Under the pieces are notes generated by a model. It had not been told where the DNA came from and made no database searches. It worked only from the letters and a program-made list of their open reading frames with translations. A stretch of DNA of 64,000 nt from an uncultured PS1 clade bacterium (GTDB taxonomy: Bacteria; Pseudomonadota; Alphaproteobacteria; RS24), in assembly GCA_902624095.1 (NCBI GenBank), contig CACNWB010000007.1, positions 1-64,000 of the forward strand, read 5' to 3'. Positions 39,175-50,908 of the stretch are shown here, piece after piece; the first letter of the stretch is position 1; every line of letters starts with the position of its first letter. The translations under genes were made by a program, and so were the position numbers.

Positions 39175-39585
39175 TTAGCCTGCTTCGTCACCGAGCAAAC
39201 GATGGCGGATTTTGCCCAGTTGATCACGGGCGGCAGACAATTGGTCGCGTTGCGGCTTGGTCAGTCCAGCCCCATTGCCCAGCAGGGCACTGGCACCTTC
39301 GACGCGTGCGCGCACATAATCGGCACCATGGTCTTTGATAATTTTTTGCACACCCTTTATCGTCAGTCCATCTTCGTGCAACAGACATTGAATGCCCGCA
39401 ATCACCTGCACATCCTCGGGGCGGTAAAACCGCCGACCAGCGGCGCGCTTCAATGGCTGGATGATATCGAACTTTGTTTCCCAGAAACGCAGGACATGGG
39501 TTTCCACATTCAAGGAACGCGCTACTTCACTGATACTACGAAAAGCGGTTTCGGATTTCTCTTCAGACATTTGAAAGCTGACCAC
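39175..39585 (-). CDS. MerR-family transcriptional regulator
   Basis: [42 protein letters not shown]; next to ihfA. Confidence 0.92.
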   Translation of the reverse strand: MVSFQMSEEKSETAFRSISEVARSLNVETHVLRFWETKFDIIQPLKRAAGRRFYRPEDVQVIAGIQCLLHEDGLTIKGVQKIIKDHGADYVRARVEGASALLGNGAGLTKPQRDQLSAARDQLGKIRHRLLGDEAG

Positions 39586-39592
39586 GCATTAT

Positions 39593-39922
39593 TCAGTCAG
39601 ACAGGCCCGCCAATTTATTTATTTTCGACTTCAGCACATGGCTGGCACGAAAGGTAAGTACACGGCGCGGATCGATCGGCACTTCTTCTCCCGTTTTCGG
39701 ATTGCGCCCGACCCGACCATTTTTATGGCGCACCATAAACGACCCGAAGGAAGACAACTTCACCGCCTCGCCTTTCACCAGCGCGTCGGAGATTTCGGTA
39801 ATGACGCTTTCGACAATTTGCGTGGATTCACTTCTCGACAAACCAATCTCATTATAAACCGCCTCGCTGAGATCTGCCCGAGTTACCGTCTTGCCAGTCA
39901 TAGTGCCCTCGTTTAATTCCAA
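39593..39922 (-). CDS. ihfA: Integration host factor subunit alpha
   Basis: [21 protein letters not shown]...[30 protein letters not shown]. Confidence 0.96.
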   Translation of the reverse strand: MELNEGTMTGKTVTRADLSEAVYNEIGLSRSESTQIVESVITEISDALVKGEAVKLSSFGSFMVRHKNGRVGRNPKTGEEVPIDPRRVLTFRASHVLKSKINKLAGLSD

Positions 39923-39976
39923 AATTTAACCACATAGAGTTAAATATGTGCAAGAGAATAGTGGCCCAAAATTGCT

Positions 39977-40948
39977 TTAAGACCAACGAATTAAATTCGC
40001 ACCCCAGCTCAACCCGCCGCCCATGGCTTCTGTCATCACCAGGTCACCAGCATTGATCTGGCGATTTTGAACGGCCTCATTCAGCGCCAGCGGAATGGAA
40101 GCGGCGGAGGTGTTGGCATGATGGTCGACCGTCAAAATGGTTTTTTCCAGCGGTAGGCCGATTTTACGCGCCACGCCATCGATGATTCGTTTATTGGCCT
40201 GATGCGGCACGAACCAGTCAATGTCGCTCACGTCGAGCTCGGCCATATCAAGCAAAGTGCACACGGCTTCGGAAATATTCGTCACCGCATGTCGGTAAAC
40301 TTCGCGGCCCTGCATGTGAATCTTGGCGTCTCTGGCGGCGGCATTGGCACTGCCCGTCGCATAGAGCAAATCACTATATTGACCTTCAGAACGAATGTAA
40401 TTTTTGATTACATGGGGCCCATCGTCACCAACGTCTTCGGCACTCAGAACAATGGCACCGGCGCCATCGCCAAAAAGTACTGCCGTGCTGCGGTCTTGCC
40501 AGTCCAACAGGCGTGTCATGAGTTCGGCCCCGATCAGCAAAGCGCCATTGGCTTGCCTGGTCTCAAGCATGGCTGTAACGAGACTCATGCCATAGACGAA
40601 CCCCGAACACGCCGCCTGAACATCAAACGCCGCACCATGCGATGAGCCCAGTTTGTGCTGAACAACAGAGGCCGTTGCCGGAAACGCGAAATCTGGCGTC
40701 GAGGTGGCAACTACAATCAAATCAATATCGGCAATATCCATGCCCGCATGTGCCAGCGCATTTTGCGCCGCAATGACACCAAGGTCCGACGCCATAACAC
40801 TGTCTTCGGCCTGATGGCGCTGGTGAATGCCTGAACGCGACACAATCCACTCGTCGCTTGTATTCATAATCTCGGCGAGGTCCGCGTTCGAAAGAACTTT
40901 GTCGGGGACATATCCCCCAATACCTCTTACCTGCGCTTTTCTTGCCAT
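39977..40948 (-). CDS. fabH: 3-oxoacyl-ACP synthase III
   Basis: GIGGYVPDKVLSNADL, DVQAACSGFVYGM, VPHQANKRII, DHHANTSAASIPLAL. Confidence 0.97.
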   Translation of the reverse strand: MARKAQVRGIGGYVPDKVLSNADLAEIMNTSDEWIVSRSGIHQRHQAEDSVMASDLGVIAAQNALAHAGMDIADIDLIVVATSTPDFAFPATASVVQHKLGSSHGAAFDVQAACSGFVYGMSLVTAMLETRQANGALLIGAELMTRLLDWQDRSTAVLFGDGAGAIVLSAEDVGDDGPHVIKNYIRSEGQYSDLLYATGSANAAARDAKIHMQGREVYRHAVTNISEAVCTLLDMAELDVSDIDWFVPHQANKRIIDGVARKIGLPLEKTILTVDHHANTSAASIPLALNEAVQNRQINAGDLVMTEAMGGGLSWGANLIRWS

Positions 40949-40951
40949 TTT

Positions 40952-42010
40952 TTAATCCAATGTCTGAGCCCAAGCATCGTCGAGCAATATTTGCATCTTC
41001 TCGATATCTGCCGCAATAGTGTTTGAGATATCGGCATCAACCACATCGATTGCCACGCTGACAGCCGAGGCGAAACCGCCAGCATCAGCACCTCCATGGC
41101 TTTTTACAACAATACCATTCAAACCCAAAAATATACCGCCATTTGCGCCATTCGGATCCATGCGCTGCTGCAGGTTTTTGAACGCAGAACGGGCGAAAAC
41201 ATAACCCAGTCGCGAAAAAACTGAGCCGCCCATCGCCTGACGCAGATATTCGGCTATCTGGCGCGCTGTGCCCTCGGCTGTTTTAAGCGCTATATTGCCG
41301 GTAAAGCCATCTGTGACAATGACGTCGGCGTCGCCACGCCCAATCCCGTCACCTTCGATAAATCCGGTAAAATTCAATTCTGAGCGCGCCAGTATCTCGG
41401 CCGCTTCGCGCACGCTGTCAGTGCCTTTCACATCTTCGACGCCGATGTTCAACAGGCCAATTGTCGGGTTTGATATATCAAAAATCGCGCGCCCATAAGC
41501 CGCCCCCATCACCGCAAACTGTGCATATTGCGATGCCGGCCCGCCAATAGTTGCGCCAACATCGAGCACAACACTGCGGCCTCTGACAGTCGGCCAGACG
41601 GCCACAATCGCCGGTCGTTCAATGCCAGGCAATGTGCGTAGCGCAACTTTGGACATCGCCATTAAAGCACCCGTATTGCCGGCGGAAATACATGCCTGCG
41701 CCGCGCCGGATTTAACCGCCTCAATGGCCTGCCACATACTGCTAACCTTGCGCCCCTGGCGCAAGGCAATGCTGGGTTTAGCGTCCATCGCAACCGACAT
41801 ATCGCAATGCGTGAAGGTGCTGGCGGCTTCAACACGCGGCCTGCGGGCCAGTTCCGGCCCGACTAGCTCCTCATTGCCGAAAAGCCGAAACCGCGCATCC
41901 GAACGCTGCGCGAGCGCCTTTTCGATCCCGTCCAGGATAACCTTCGGGCCATGGTCACCGCCCATGACATCGACAGAAATAACGGGGTACGCCATATTCC
42001 CCCTAACCAA
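40952..42010 (-). CDS. plsX: Phosphate acyltransferase PlsX
   Basis: [49 protein letters not shown]. Confidence 0.97.
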   Translation of the reverse strand: MVRGNMAYPVISVDVMGGDHGPKVILDGIEKALAQRSDARFRLFGNEELVGPELARRPRVEAASTFTHCDMSVAMDAKPSIALRQGRKVSSMWQAIEAVKSGAAQACISAGNTGALMAMSKVALRTLPGIERPAIVAVWPTVRGRSVVLDVGATIGGPASQYAQFAVMGAAYGRAIFDISNPTIGLLNIGVEDVKGTDSVREAAEILARSELNFTGFIEGDGIGRGDADVIVTDGFTGNIALKTAEGTARQIAEYLRQAMGGSVFSRLGYVFARSAFKNLQQRMDPNGANGGIFLGLNGIVVKSHGGADAGGFASAVSVAIDVVDADISNTIAADIEKMQILLDDAWAQTLD

Positions 42011-42057
42011 ATATTAGAACTAAATCCGGTAATGGATGCGACAATTCGTTGCGAATA

Positions 42058-42615
42058 TCAAGTGTCATCATTACCGACACTCGCTTTGTGAAAATCCGCC
42101 AACACGGAAAAAGGCGAATCCGCTTTTTCGACACCAGCTGCAGCGGCATCGAAAGCAGCTCCTTCTTTGCGCGGATATGCCGGAATTTCCATCGCAAAAA
42201 CCTGAATTGCCAATTCGCCAATATTTGCCGCACCGTCCTGCAAAGCTTCCGGCAAATCCGTCTCAAAATCATCATCGGGAATGACGAATTTGGCGACCAT
42301 GTTTTCGGGTTGAAACTCGGCAGAAAAACTCTGGGAAATATCTGTCCATACGGGCTCAAGCGTGACACCACAGATTTGTTCGACACGGCCCTGCACCTTA
42401 CCGGTGACATGCAGGCACTTTTTGTCCAAAGGCATAAGGAGCGCGTCGACTTTCAGCGCTTCAAGATTTTTGACTGCGAACCTCTGGGTCAGGGTCGCGC
42501 GCATTTCCTCCGGCAGTTCAAACGAGGCATCACGGCCTGTTGGCGGCACATCTTCGACGCGGATGACATAATCAAGCGTCAAGTCATCGCGCAAACTCAA
42601 TTCACTGTCATCCAT
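42058..42615 (-). CDS. DUF177 (YceD-like) family protein
   Basis: CLHVTGKVQGRVEQICGVTLEPV; located next to plsX. Confidence 0.85.
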   Translation of the reverse strand: MDDSELSLRDDLTLDYVIRVEDVPPTGRDASFELPEEMRATLTQRFAVKNLEALKVDALLMPLDKKCLHVTGKVQGRVEQICGVTLEPVWTDISQSFSAEFQPENMVAKFVIPDDDFETDLPEALQDGAANIGELAIQVFAMEIPAYPRKEGAAFDAAAAGVEKADSPFSVLADFHKASVGNDDT

Positions 42616-43210
42616 GTGCTACCCTCGGGATTGGTGCCGCTTCAAAGCCCAAACCAGATAAAATTTCGTCAAGCGTCACGTCCGCCAGATGCGTCTCAAG
42701 GCCCAGAACATAAGAAGCCAGCGCAGTCAACACCATTTCGTGCTGAGCCGATAAAGCGGCATCGGGATAAAGATTGCGCGACAGAATATCATAGATGCCG
42801 CTTGCCATATCCTCTCTATTTGTGTCGGGAAGAGCGTCGAGCACTTCGTCATATGCCGAGGCGCGACCATAGAAAGCCTCAACCATTTTCTGCACCTTTT
42901 TGCCGACACCCATATCGCCGACCCCGGCTTCTCGCATGGCCTGATCCATGTCCTTGAAAAACAGGTCAAAAAGATCCTGCCCGATATCCGAACGCCCCAT
43001 GCCCAGCGCCCGTAAGCGGCGCAATACCAGATGCACGTGCAACGCCATCATGTCAAAACGCCCGTCAAAATTATCCGGTGCGCCGCCAGTCGCATAAAGT
43101 TCAGGCCGACGCGCCTGTTTGACGATTGACAGATACGCCACATGCACAGAGGTGGTTTTGTCGCGCGGCTTCAAGAAATCCAGCAAGCCCATTAGGTTTG
43201 TCTCCTGCAC
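42608..43210 (-). CDS. Ubiquinol-cytochrome c chaperone (CBP3-like)
   Basis: PDNFDGRFDMMALHVHLVLRRLRALG...LFDLFFKDMDQAMREAGVGDMGVGKKVQKMVEAFYGR. Confidence 0.9.
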   Translation of the reverse strand: MQETNLMGLLDFLKPRDKTTSVHVAYLSIVKQARRPELYATGGAPDNFDGRFDMMALHVHLVLRRLRALGMGRSDIGQDLFDLFFKDMDQAMREAGVGDMGVGKKVQKMVEAFYGRASAYDEVLDALPDTNREDMASGIYDILSRNLYPDAALSAQHEMVLTALASYVLGLETHLADVTLDEILSGLGFEAAPIPRVAHG

Positions 43211-43287
43211 GGATATAAGATTTAAGTTGCAACACCATATACGATTGTTTAGGTCATTTATACGGTTTCGCGGCTAAGAGAGTTAAA

Positions 43288-43782
43288 ATGAAGCAGGCAA
43301 TAAGCATTTCACTCCCGTATGAAAAAGGAAAAAATTGGTTTTGCGGTGCGGCGACGGGCATGGCTATTGCGTGTCTTGTGGCGTGTGCGCCAGTTATCGA
43401 CAATCGCGGTTATGTCTTTGACGAAAGTTTACTGCCGCAGCTTAAAGTGGGCACCACCAGCCAGACCGACATCATAACCCTAATGGGCTCGCCATCAACC
43501 GCATCGACGCTAAACGGTGGCGCTTATTATTATATTAGCAGCAAATTCATTACCGAGGCCTATCGCGCACCGCGCGAAACAGAGCGCCGCGTGCTTGCGA
43601 TCTTTTTCGACGGGGACAAAAAAGTCCGCGACCTTGGCTTTTATACGCTTGAGGACGGCAATATTGTGACCCTTGTCGGGCGCACCACCGAAACGCAAGG
43701 GCGCGAGTTGTCATTCCTGCAGCAAATCCTTGGAAATCTGGGCCGGGTTGAATCCGGTGAAGATGGCCCCGTCGGCTACTAA
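43288..43782 (+). CDS. bamE: Outer membrane assembly factor BamE (SmpA/OmlA)
   Basis: Lipoprotein-type N-terminus; GTTSQTDIITLMGSPST, YYISSKFITEA. Confidence 0.85.
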   Translation: MKQAISISLPYEKGKNWFCGAATGMAIACLVACAPVIDNRGYVFDESLLPQLKVGTTSQTDIITLMGSPSTASTLNGGAYYYISSKFITEAYRAPRETERRVLAIFFDGDKKVRDLGFYTLEDGNIVTLVGRTTETQGRELSFLQQILGNLGRVESGEDGPVGY

Positions 43783-43802
43783 GTTCAAAATACAGGCGCA
43801 AA

Positions 43803-43836
43803 AAAACCTCCGACGGATTACTCTGCCGGAGGTTTT
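43803..43836. terminator. Bidirectional terminator between convergent bamE and hppA
   Basis: AAAACCTCCG...CGGAGGTTTT hairpin between converging genes. Confidence 0.75.
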
Positions 43837-43851
43837 ATCACTTGCTACGCC

Positions 43852-45963
43852 TTAATGAGCCAGAACAGCCAGCATCAAAAGCGCAACAATATTTGTAATT
43901 TTAATCATAGGATTGACCGCCGGGCCGGCAGTATCCTTATAGGGATCGCCGACAGTATCGCCGGTAACGGCGGCTTTATGGGCCTCCGAGCCCTTGCCAC
44001 CATGATTGCCATCTTCAATATATTTTTTGGCATTGTCCCATGCCCCGCCGCCAGCTGTCATTGACAGCGCAACAAAAAGGCCCGTGACGATGACACCAAG
44101 CAACATGGCGCCCAGCGAAGAAAACGCCGCCGAACGACCGGCAATCTGTTCAATGATGAGATAAAGCGCAATTGGCGACAGCACCGGCAGAAGCGACGGA
44201 ACAATCATTTCCTTAATCGCCGAACGCGTCAGAAGATCAACTGCAGCCGAGTAATCCGGCTTTTCTTCACCCTTCATAATACCCGGTTTTTCTCGGAACT
44301 GTCGGCGAACTTCCTCGACAATCGCGCCGCCTGCACGGCCAACTGCCATCATGCCCATGGCACCGAATAAGTAGGGCAGCAAACCGCCAATGAACAGGCC
44401 GGTTACGACGTAAGGGTTGGATAAGGAAAAGTCGGTTGTAACACCAGCGAAATACGGATACTCGGCCGTATTGGAAGTGAAATATTTCAAGTCCTGCGTG
44501 TAGGCAGCAAACAGAACCAGCGCGCCCAAGCCAGCCGAACCGATGGCATAGCCTTTTGTTACGGCTTTAGTGGTGTTGCCTACAGCATCTAACGCATCTG
44601 TTGTGTTACGCACTTCTTCGGGCAATTCGGCCATTTCAGCGATACCGCCTGCATTATCCGTCACTGGGCCAAACGCGTCCAGCGCAACCACCATGCCGGC
44701 CAGCGCCAACATGGTTGAAACTGCAATCGCGATACCGAACAGACCGGCCAGCGAAAAGGTCGAAATTATGCCAATAACAATCACTAGTGCCGGCAGTGCC
44801 GTGGCTTCCATTGAAACCGCCAGCCCTTGGATTACGTTTGTGCCATGGCCAGTTTCTGAGGCGGCGGCAACCGATCTGACCGGACGATAATTCACGCCGG
44901 TATAATATTCGGTGATCCAGATAATGAGACCGGTAATGACCAAGCCGATAAAGCCGCAAAGATAAAGATCGAGGCCGTTAAATACCTGATCTTCAATATT
45001 GCGCTGGGTTTCAAGGCCAATAACGGCGTCGGTAACAAAATATAGCGCAATGAGCGACAAGACGGCGGAAGCGATAAAGCCTTTGTACAAGGCACCCATG
45101 ATTGAATTACTGCTGCCCAGACGGACAAAAAACGTACCGATGATCGAGGTAACAATGCAGGTCGCACCAATAGCGAGCGGATACATCATCATAACTAGTG
45201 TATCGGCAGTGAAGAAAATGGAACTCAACACCATCGTTGCAACAATGGTCACGGCATAGGTCTCAAAGAGGTCAGCGGCCATGCCTGCACAGTCACCTAC
45301 ATTATCGCCTACATTATCAGCGATCGTGGCCGGATTGCGCGGGTCGTCTTCGGGGATGCCGGCCTCAACTTTACCAACCAAATCACCGCCAACATCGGCG
45401 CCTTTGGTGAAAATACCGCCGCCCAGACGGGCAAAAATCGAGATGAGCGAGGCACCAAACCCAAGTGCCACCAGCGCGTCAATGACCTGACGGCTATCAG
45501 GGTCAAGGTTAAACCCGTCGACCAGAATGGAGAAATAGACCGCGACGGACAACAGCGCCAGCCCTGCAACCAGCATGCCGGTTACAGCACCTGATTTGAA
45601 GGCCATGGAGAGACCCGCCGCGAGGCTGGTGCTGGCAGCCTGGGTGGTGCGGACATTGGCACGCACCGAAACCAGCATGCCAACATAACCAGCCAGACCC
45701 GATAGCGTGGCACCGATTATGAAACCGAGCGCGACTTTTAGCCCGAGAAAATATGCCACCAGTGCTGCAATTGCGACGCCGACAATAGCGATGGTCCGAT
45801 ATTGGCGGCTCAGATATGCGCTGGCGCCTTCCTGAATGGCCGCGGCAATTTCTTGCATTTTTTCATTGCCGGCATCGGCTGCCAAAATGCTGCGTACTGC
45901 CCAAATACCATAAACAATGGCCAAAACGCCAGACGCGATGATAAGCCACATAAAAGTGCCCAT
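43852..45963 (-). CDS. hppA: Membrane-bound proton-translocating pyrophosphatase
   Basis: [67 protein letters not shown]. Confidence 0.97.
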   Translation of the reverse strand: MGTFMWLIIASGVLAIVYGIWAVRSILAADAGNEKMQEIAAAIQEGASAYLSRQYRTIAIVGVAIAALVAYFLGLKVALGFIIGATLSGLAGYVGMLVSVRANVRTTQAASTSLAAGLSMAFKSGAVTGMLVAGLALLSVAVYFSILVDGFNLDPDSRQVIDALVALGFGASLISIFARLGGGIFTKGADVGGDLVGKVEAGIPEDDPRNPATIADNVGDNVGDCAGMAADLFETYAVTIVATMVLSSIFFTADTLVMMMYPLAIGATCIVTSIIGTFFVRLGSSNSIMGALYKGFIASAVLSLIALYFVTDAVIGLETQRNIEDQVFNGLDLYLCGFIGLVITGLIIWITEYYTGVNYRPVRSVAAASETGHGTNVIQGLAVSMEATALPALVIVIGIISTFSLAGLFGIAIAVSTMLALAGMVVALDAFGPVTDNAGGIAEMAELPEEVRNTTDALDAVGNTTKAVTKGYAIGSAGLGALVLFAAYTQDLKYFTSNTAEYPYFAGVTTDFSLSNPYVVTGLFIGGLLPYLFGAMGMMAVGRAGGAIVEEVRRQFREKPGIMKGEEKPDYSAAVDLLTRSAIKEMIVPSLLPVLSPIALYLIIEQIAGRSAAFSSLGAMLLGVIVTGLFVALSMTAGGGAWDNAKKYIEDGNHGGKGSEAHKAAVTGDTVGDPYKDTAGPAVNPMIKITNIVALLMLAVLAH

Positions 45964-46102
45964 TTGATCTACCTCATTGTTGGCGAGGAACTACAGACGC
46001 ATGATGCGCCACTCCCCCTGATTAAAGTGACGAGAAAGTGCCTGAAATTTGGCTTAAAAGCAACAAAAAGTCATTTTCCAGACCGCTTTCGGCAAAAACT
46101 TT

Positions 46103-47062
46103 TTACAAATGCGTATATCCGCGGTTTTCAATACCGATTTCTGTGCCTTTGGCGTCCATAAACCGCGCTACGTAGCGTTTCTCCGGGCTTTGCGAGACAG
46201 CGCCGATTCTTGTTAGCGCGACATTTGTGATGCGACTAATATCTCTGAGTTTGTGTTCGTTCTCAGCGTTAACGGTAAAGGCCAGTTGATAATCATCCCC
46301 GGCGGTCAAAAGAATGCCGAGTTGACCTGGGTCTTGGGCATACGCCACCCCCGCCGCGGAAAGCGGCACGGCCATCGCCTCAACCTCCATGGCAATTTGG
46401 GAGGCACGGCAAATATGGTCGAGGTCCGCCGCCAACCCGTCAGAAATATCAATACATGCCGAGGCGACACCGGCCAGAGCTTGGCCCAGAGCCAGTTGCG
46501 GAACGGGAGCCTCAAAGGCCGAAACCCCCTCGCCGTAGGTCGCATTGCCATAAGCCTGCAAGCCCAAAAACCCATCGCCAATCGTACCCGAGACATAAAC
46601 CGCATCGCCGGCCTGCGCGCCCGACCTGCTTAAAAGATCCGATCTTCGGCCAAAACCATGCACGCAAACAGATATGAAAGGCGTGGCCGCACGCACAGTA
46701 TCTCCGCCCCACAAATCGACTTTATAGGTACTTAGGTCAGCCTTAAACGCTTCAACAAACCGAGTGAAAAACGTATCTTCCCAATCGGGGCCGATACCCC
46801 ATGTCAGCAGACAGCCAGTTGGTGTCGCGCCCATAGCGGCTAAATCGGATAGTGCGCTTCCAAGCGCGCGGCGAGCCACAATATCACCGGTCGCGTCACA
46901 TGGAAAGTGCACGCCCGACACCAGCGCGTCGGTCGATACCACGCCGTGAAATCCCTCCGGAACGTCAAAAACGGCAGCGTCATCGGCCAAACCGCGCGCG
47001 GCATCATTTGCGGCAAGCGGTGTCAGATAGCGCGAAATCAGGTCAAATTCGTCTGTGCCCAT
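46103..47062 (-). CDS. thiL: Thiamine-monophosphate kinase
   Basis: MGTDEFDLISRYL, DDAAVFDVPEG, SALSDLAAMGA; start moved to internal Met from ORF start 47182. Confidence 0.94.
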   Translation of the reverse strand: MGTDEFDLISRYLTPLAANDAARGLADDAAVFDVPEGFHGVVSTDALVSGVHFPCDATGDIVARRALGSALSDLAAMGATPTGCLLTWGIGPDWEDTFFTRFVEAFKADLSTYKVDLWGGDTVRAATPFISVCVHGFGRRSDLLSRSGAQAGDAVYVSGTIGDGFLGLQAYGNATYGEGVSAFEAPVPQLALGQALAGVASACIDISDGLAADLDHICRASQIAMEVEAMAVPLSAAGVAYAQDPGQLGILLTAGDDYQLAFTVNAENEHKLRDISRITNVALTRIGAVSQSPEKRYVARFMDAKGTEIGIENRGYTHL

Positions 47063-47072
47063 GGAAAGCCCA

Positions 47073-47591
47073 TCACTCCGGCGATGGGGTGCCGGACAAA
47101 TTTGCGTCAGATAATACGCCCTGCCCGACACGGTCGAGCAAAGCATTTGCCATGCCGCCTTCGGGCCCGTCAAAAAACGCATGCGCTATATCGGTATATT
47201 GCGAAACAAGCACCCCCATCGGTGCTTCGCCGCCATAGGCAAGCTCAAAAACCCCGCAGCGCAAAATAGCGCGCAATGTACTGTCGAGCCGCGCCAAATG
47301 CCAGTTTTCACTCAGGCAATCGTCAATCTTGCGGTCAATGGGTGTCTGATTTTCAACGACGCCTCGCAATATTTTTTCAAAATACACCGCGTCACTCTCT
47401 GGCATATCTACACCATCTATCGACACATTCAAACGATGCGCAACAAATTCGCGGATGATGTTTTCCAACGGCGTTCTGGCAATGTCCATCTGGTACAGCG
47501 CCTGAACCGCAAGCAACCGAGCTGCCGCGCGAGCATCACGGTTACTTCCCAGTTTTGTGTTTGACACCAAATCTGCCACTAAATTTGCCAT
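47073..47591 (-). CDS. nusB: Transcription antitermination factor NusB
   Basis: [37 protein letters not shown]. Confidence 0.95.
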   Translation of the reverse strand: MANLVADLVSNTKLGSNRDARAAARLLAVQALYQMDIARTPLENIIREFVAHRLNVSIDGVDMPESDAVYFEKILRGVVENQTPIDRKIDDCLSENWHLARLDSTLRAILRCGVFELAYGGEAPMGVLVSQYTDIAHAFFDGPEGGMANALLDRVGQGVLSDANLSGTPSPE

Positions 47592-48007
47592 TCGTCGCGC
47601 AAGCCCAGAAGCGCCAGTGCCGCTTTTGCTGCGCCGCCACCTTTGTCTTTATCCGACCGGTTGCAGCGCGCCCAGGCCTGTTGTTCATTTTCGACCGTCT
47701 GGATGCCATTGCCAATCGCGAGACCGTCCCGCACGCCCAAGTCCATCAGCCCGCGCGCACTTTCCCCGCACACAATATCATAATGAGTTGTCTCGCCGCG
47801 GATCACCACACCCAACGCGACATAGCCGTCATATTTGCCGGTCTGGGCCGCGTATGCGATGGCGACGGGAATTTCCAAAACGCCAGGCACTTGCACGCGC
47901 TCATATTGGCAGCCCGCCTCTTCGAGCACGTGAATGGCGCCTTCCACCAAAGCGTCGGCCAGCGCGTTATAAAACCGCGCTTCGGCAATCAATATGCTTT
48001 TGTTCAT
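47579..48007 (-). CDS. ribH: 6,7-dimethyl-8-ribityllumazine synthase
   Basis: [16 protein letters not shown]...[28 protein letters not shown]. Confidence 0.95.
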   Translation of the reverse strand: MNKSILIAEARFYNALADALVEGAIHVLEEAGCQYERVQVPGVLEIPVAIAYAAQTGKYDGYVALGVVIRGETTHYDIVCGESARGLMDLGVRDGLAIGNGIQTVENEQQAWARCNRSDKDKGGGAAKAALALLGLRDEWQI

Positions 48008-48012
48008 CGATT

Positions 48013-49122
48013 TCAGTCTCCGAATACCGGCCGCTGGCCTGAAATTTTCAGGTCATAACCGTCTAATGCCACCACCGTGCGCGGCGTGTCGGACAACAGC
48101 TCTATCTCGTGCAAACCGAGGTCGAGCACAATTTGTGCGCCCATGCCATAATCGCGCAAACGCGTCGGCATGGATTCGCCACTGTCCTTTGGGTTCAACC
48201 TGTCGGAGAACGGCGTTGGCGAGGTGTTGCGGATTAACACAATAACTCCGCGCCCTTCATCAGCGATGATTTTCAGCGACCGACGCAACGTATTGGCGCG
48301 CGGCATGGCGCTACCCAACACATCGGTAACAATATTTTCGGCGTGAAACCGGGTCAAAACTGGCGAGGCACCTGAAATATCACCCTTCACCAGCGCGATA
48401 TGCTCTTCATTTTCAACCGTATTGCGAAAAATAATGGCCTTGAAATCACCGCCTTCTTCGGTTTCAAAAGCGGTTTCGTGAACGCGCTCAACCAACGTGT
48501 CCTTCCGACGGCGATAGGCAATCAAATCAGCGATGGTGCCCAGTTTCAGCCCGTGCAATTGGGCAAATTGCACTAAATCCGGCAACCGCGCCATGGTGCC
48601 GTCGTCATTCATAATTTCACAAATCACGCCGGACGGGTAGAGCCCCGCGAGGCGAGCAATATCAACTGCGGCCTCGGTATGACCGGCGCGCATCAAAACG
48701 CCGCCTTCGCGCGCAACCAACGGAAACACATGGCCCGGCGAAACGATGTCCGTTGCACCCTTGGTTGGGTCAATTGCCACAGATATGGTGTGCGACCTGT
48801 CATGAGCAGAGATGCCGGTGGTGATGCCCTCGCGCGCCTCAATGGAAACGGTGAAAGCAGTCTGGTGACGCGAGCGGTTCGTTTGCGACATTAACTCAAG
48901 CCCCAGCTGGTCCGAGCGGTCTTGCGGCATTGCCATACAAATCAGTCCGCGTCCAAATTTTGCCATGAAATTAATAGCTTCTGGCGTTGCCATTTGCGAC
49001 GGAATGATAAGATCGCCTTCATTTTCGCGATCTTCAGCGTCAACAAGAACGATCATCTTGCCATTGCGAGCATCTTCAATTATGTCTTCGGTTGGCGACA
49101 AATACTGGCTGTATTCAGACAT
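48013..49122 (-). CDS. ribB: 3,4-dihydroxy-2-butanone-4-phosphate synthase with degenerate GTP cyclohydrolase II-like domain
   Basis: [48 protein letters not shown]-terminal domain lacks GCHII cysteines. Confidence 0.95.
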   Translation of the reverse strand: MSEYSQYLSPTEDIIEDARNGKMIVLVDAEDRENEGDLIIPSQMATPEAINFMAKFGRGLICMAMPQDRSDQLGLELMSQTNRSRHQTAFTVSIEAREGITTGISAHDRSHTISVAIDPTKGATDIVSPGHVFPLVAREGGVLMRAGHTEAAVDIARLAGLYPSGVICEIMNDDGTMARLPDLVQFAQLHGLKLGTIADLIAYRRRKDTLVERVHETAFETEEGGDFKAIIFRNTVENEEHIALVKGDISGASPVLTRFHAENIVTDVLGSAMPRANTLRRSLKIIADEGRGVIVLIRNTSPTPFSDRLNPKDSGESMPTRLRDYGMGAQIVLDLGLHEIELLSDTPRTVVALDGYDLKISGQRPVFGD

Positions 49123-49729
49123 TTGCGTCTCCTTCGGTATCTTTCAGGCGCGCAACGTAGCGCGCCAGCACATCAATTTCCAGATTGACCCGGTCGCCCA
49201 CCCGCGCCACGCCCCAGCTTGTCACGCTTTGGGTATGCGAAATCAGATTTACGCCAAACGTGTCGCCCTCCACTTCATTTACCGTGAGCGATGTGCCATC
49301 AAGCGTGATCGAACCCTTTGGCGCAACAAAGCGCATTATGTCTTTCGGCGCGCGAAAGGTGAAGCGCTGGCTGTCGCCTTCGGGTCGAATGCTGATGATC
49401 TCCGCCAACGCATCAACATGACCAGACACTATATGCCCGCCCAGCTCGTCGCCCAGTTTTAGCGCTCGTTCTAGATTGAGCCTGCGTCCTACCTGCCAAT
49501 CGCCAGCCGTGGTGACATCCAGCGTTTCTTTTGAGGCCTCAACCGCAAACCAATGTGTGTCATCTCGTGTGCCTTTTTCGATAACGGTAAGACACACCCC
49601 CGAACACGCAATAGACGCACCTATATCAATGCTGTCAGGCTCATATACGGTTTCAATCTCAAAGCGTGTATCTCCACTTCCCGAAGCCGACGCCACGCTT
49701 CCAACATCCGAGACTATGCCTGTAAACAC
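49115..49729 (-). CDS. ribE: Riboflavin synthase subunit alpha
   Basis: MFTGIVSDVGSV, ACSGVCLTV, GGHIVSGHVDA. Confidence 0.96.
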   Translation of the reverse strand: MFTGIVSDVGSVASASGSGDTRFEIETVYEPDSIDIGASIACSGVCLTVIEKGTRDDTHWFAVEASKETLDVTTAGDWQVGRRLNLERALKLGDELGGHIVSGHVDALAEIISIRPEGDSQRFTFRAPKDIMRFVAPKGSITLDGTSLTVNEVEGDTFGVNLISHTQSVTSWGVARVGDRVNLEIDVLARYVARLKDTEGDANV

Positions 49730-49732
49730 TTG

Positions 49733-50887
49733 TTATCCTTCTCTCATCTTTGCCCACATTTGTATTTTAGCCTTGCGTCGCCATAGACTGAAGCGGTCAG
49801 TATCAAAAACCTTACGATCCAAGCAATCGAAATAGCGGTTCAGTTCGGTCGAGGCCAGCCCTATTCGTGATATATCACTTTCGCCGCTCATAACGATTTC
49901 TTGGGGCGCTTCAAACAAGGCAATGTCGTCAACGCATCCCTCTTCCAAAAACGCGGCAGCTAGTCGTGGGCCGCATTCGAGCAACACGCGGTTGATGCCG
50001 CGCGCTGCCAGATTTTCCAACACGGCCTGCGGGCGCAAATTGTCAAAAGTGCACAGCTCGGCTTGACGGGCATCGGCGTCTGCGGCTTCACTCTCACACG
50101 CCAACACAACGGTGTGTGTTTCCGCGCGCTGTGCCAGCTTGGAGGCGACCGGGAAATAGCCACTTCGGCTCATCACTACCGGCAGGGGAGAGGAACCTGT
50201 CAATCCGGGTAAGCGGCAATCAAGGCTTGGGTCGTCGGTTTCAAACGTGCCGCGTCCGGTCACAATTGCATCATGCGTAGCGCGCAACATGTGGCCAATA
50301 TTGCGCGATAATGCCCCCGTAATCCAAGGAGGCTCACCGTTTGGGGTGCGCATAAAGCCATTTTTGCTCACGGCAAGCTTAAGGGTAACATGCGGTAGCC
50401 CACCACTGACGCGTGACAAAAAACCGGCGTTAATCCCATAGGCCTCATCTCGCATCAGCCCTTCGTGGACCTGGATGCCGGCTTGACGCAATTTTTCAGC
50501 ACCACTCCCTGCCACACGCGGGTCGGGGTCGAGAAGTGCAAAGAAAACGGATTTTAACTCCGCCGTCACCAATGCATCGGCGCAAGGAGCTGTTTTGCCT
50601 GTATGCGAACATGGTTCTAGTGTGACATATGCCGTGCCGCCGCGCGCCGCGCTGCCAGCCTCTTTGAGCGCTTCCGTTTCGGCATGCGGGTGGCCGCCGC
50701 TTTGTGTCCATCCTGAGCCCACAACCGCGCCATCGGCACTGACGATAACGCAGCCGACCGCTGGGTTAGGGCCGGTTGCCCCCTGCCCGCGCATGCCCAA
50801 GCGCAAAGCCTGTTCCATGAAATGACGGTGTTTCACTCCGGCATCACGGGAAGCCGTATCACTTGTTTTGGTGCCGCTTTCTCGCAT
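49733..50887 (-). CDS. ribD: Bifunctional riboflavin deaminase/reductase
   Basis: GATGPNPAVGCVIV, HAETEAL, YVTLEPCSHTGKTAPCADAL. Confidence 0.95.
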   Translation of the reverse strand: MRESGTKTSDTASRDAGVKHRHFMEQALRLGMRGQGATGPNPAVGCVIVSADGAVVGSGWTQSGGHPHAETEALKEAGSAARGGTAYVTLEPCSHTGKTAPCADALVTAELKSVFFALLDPDPRVAGSGAEKLRQAGIQVHEGLMRDEAYGINAGFLSRVSGGLPHVTLKLAVSKNGFMRTPNGEPPWITGALSRNIGHMLRATHDAIVTGRGTFETDDPSLDCRLPGLTGSSPLPVVMSRSGYFPVASKLAQRAETHTVVLACESEAADADARQAELCTFDNLRPQAVLENLAARGINRVLLECGPRLAAAFLEEGCVDDIALFEAPQEIVMSGESDISRIGLASTELNRYFDCLDRKVFDTDRFSLWRRKAKIQMWAKMREG

Positions 50888-50908
50888 AACGCCCCATATT
50901 TGGGAGAG

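Noticed and set aside
42049-42957. 302-aa plus-strand ORF antisense to the DUF177 and CBP3-like genes
   Set aside because: Overlaps two recognisable conserved genes; no family-like motifs
47062-47182. N-terminal extension of ThiL in the ORF track
   Set aside because: Extension overlaps nusB antiparallel-free 3' coding and lacks ThiL features; true start most likely at MGTDEF (47062)
47579-50887. FMN riboswitch controlling the rib genes
   Set aside because: Genes are packed with overlaps or few-nt gaps; no space or RFN-type conserved sequence seen
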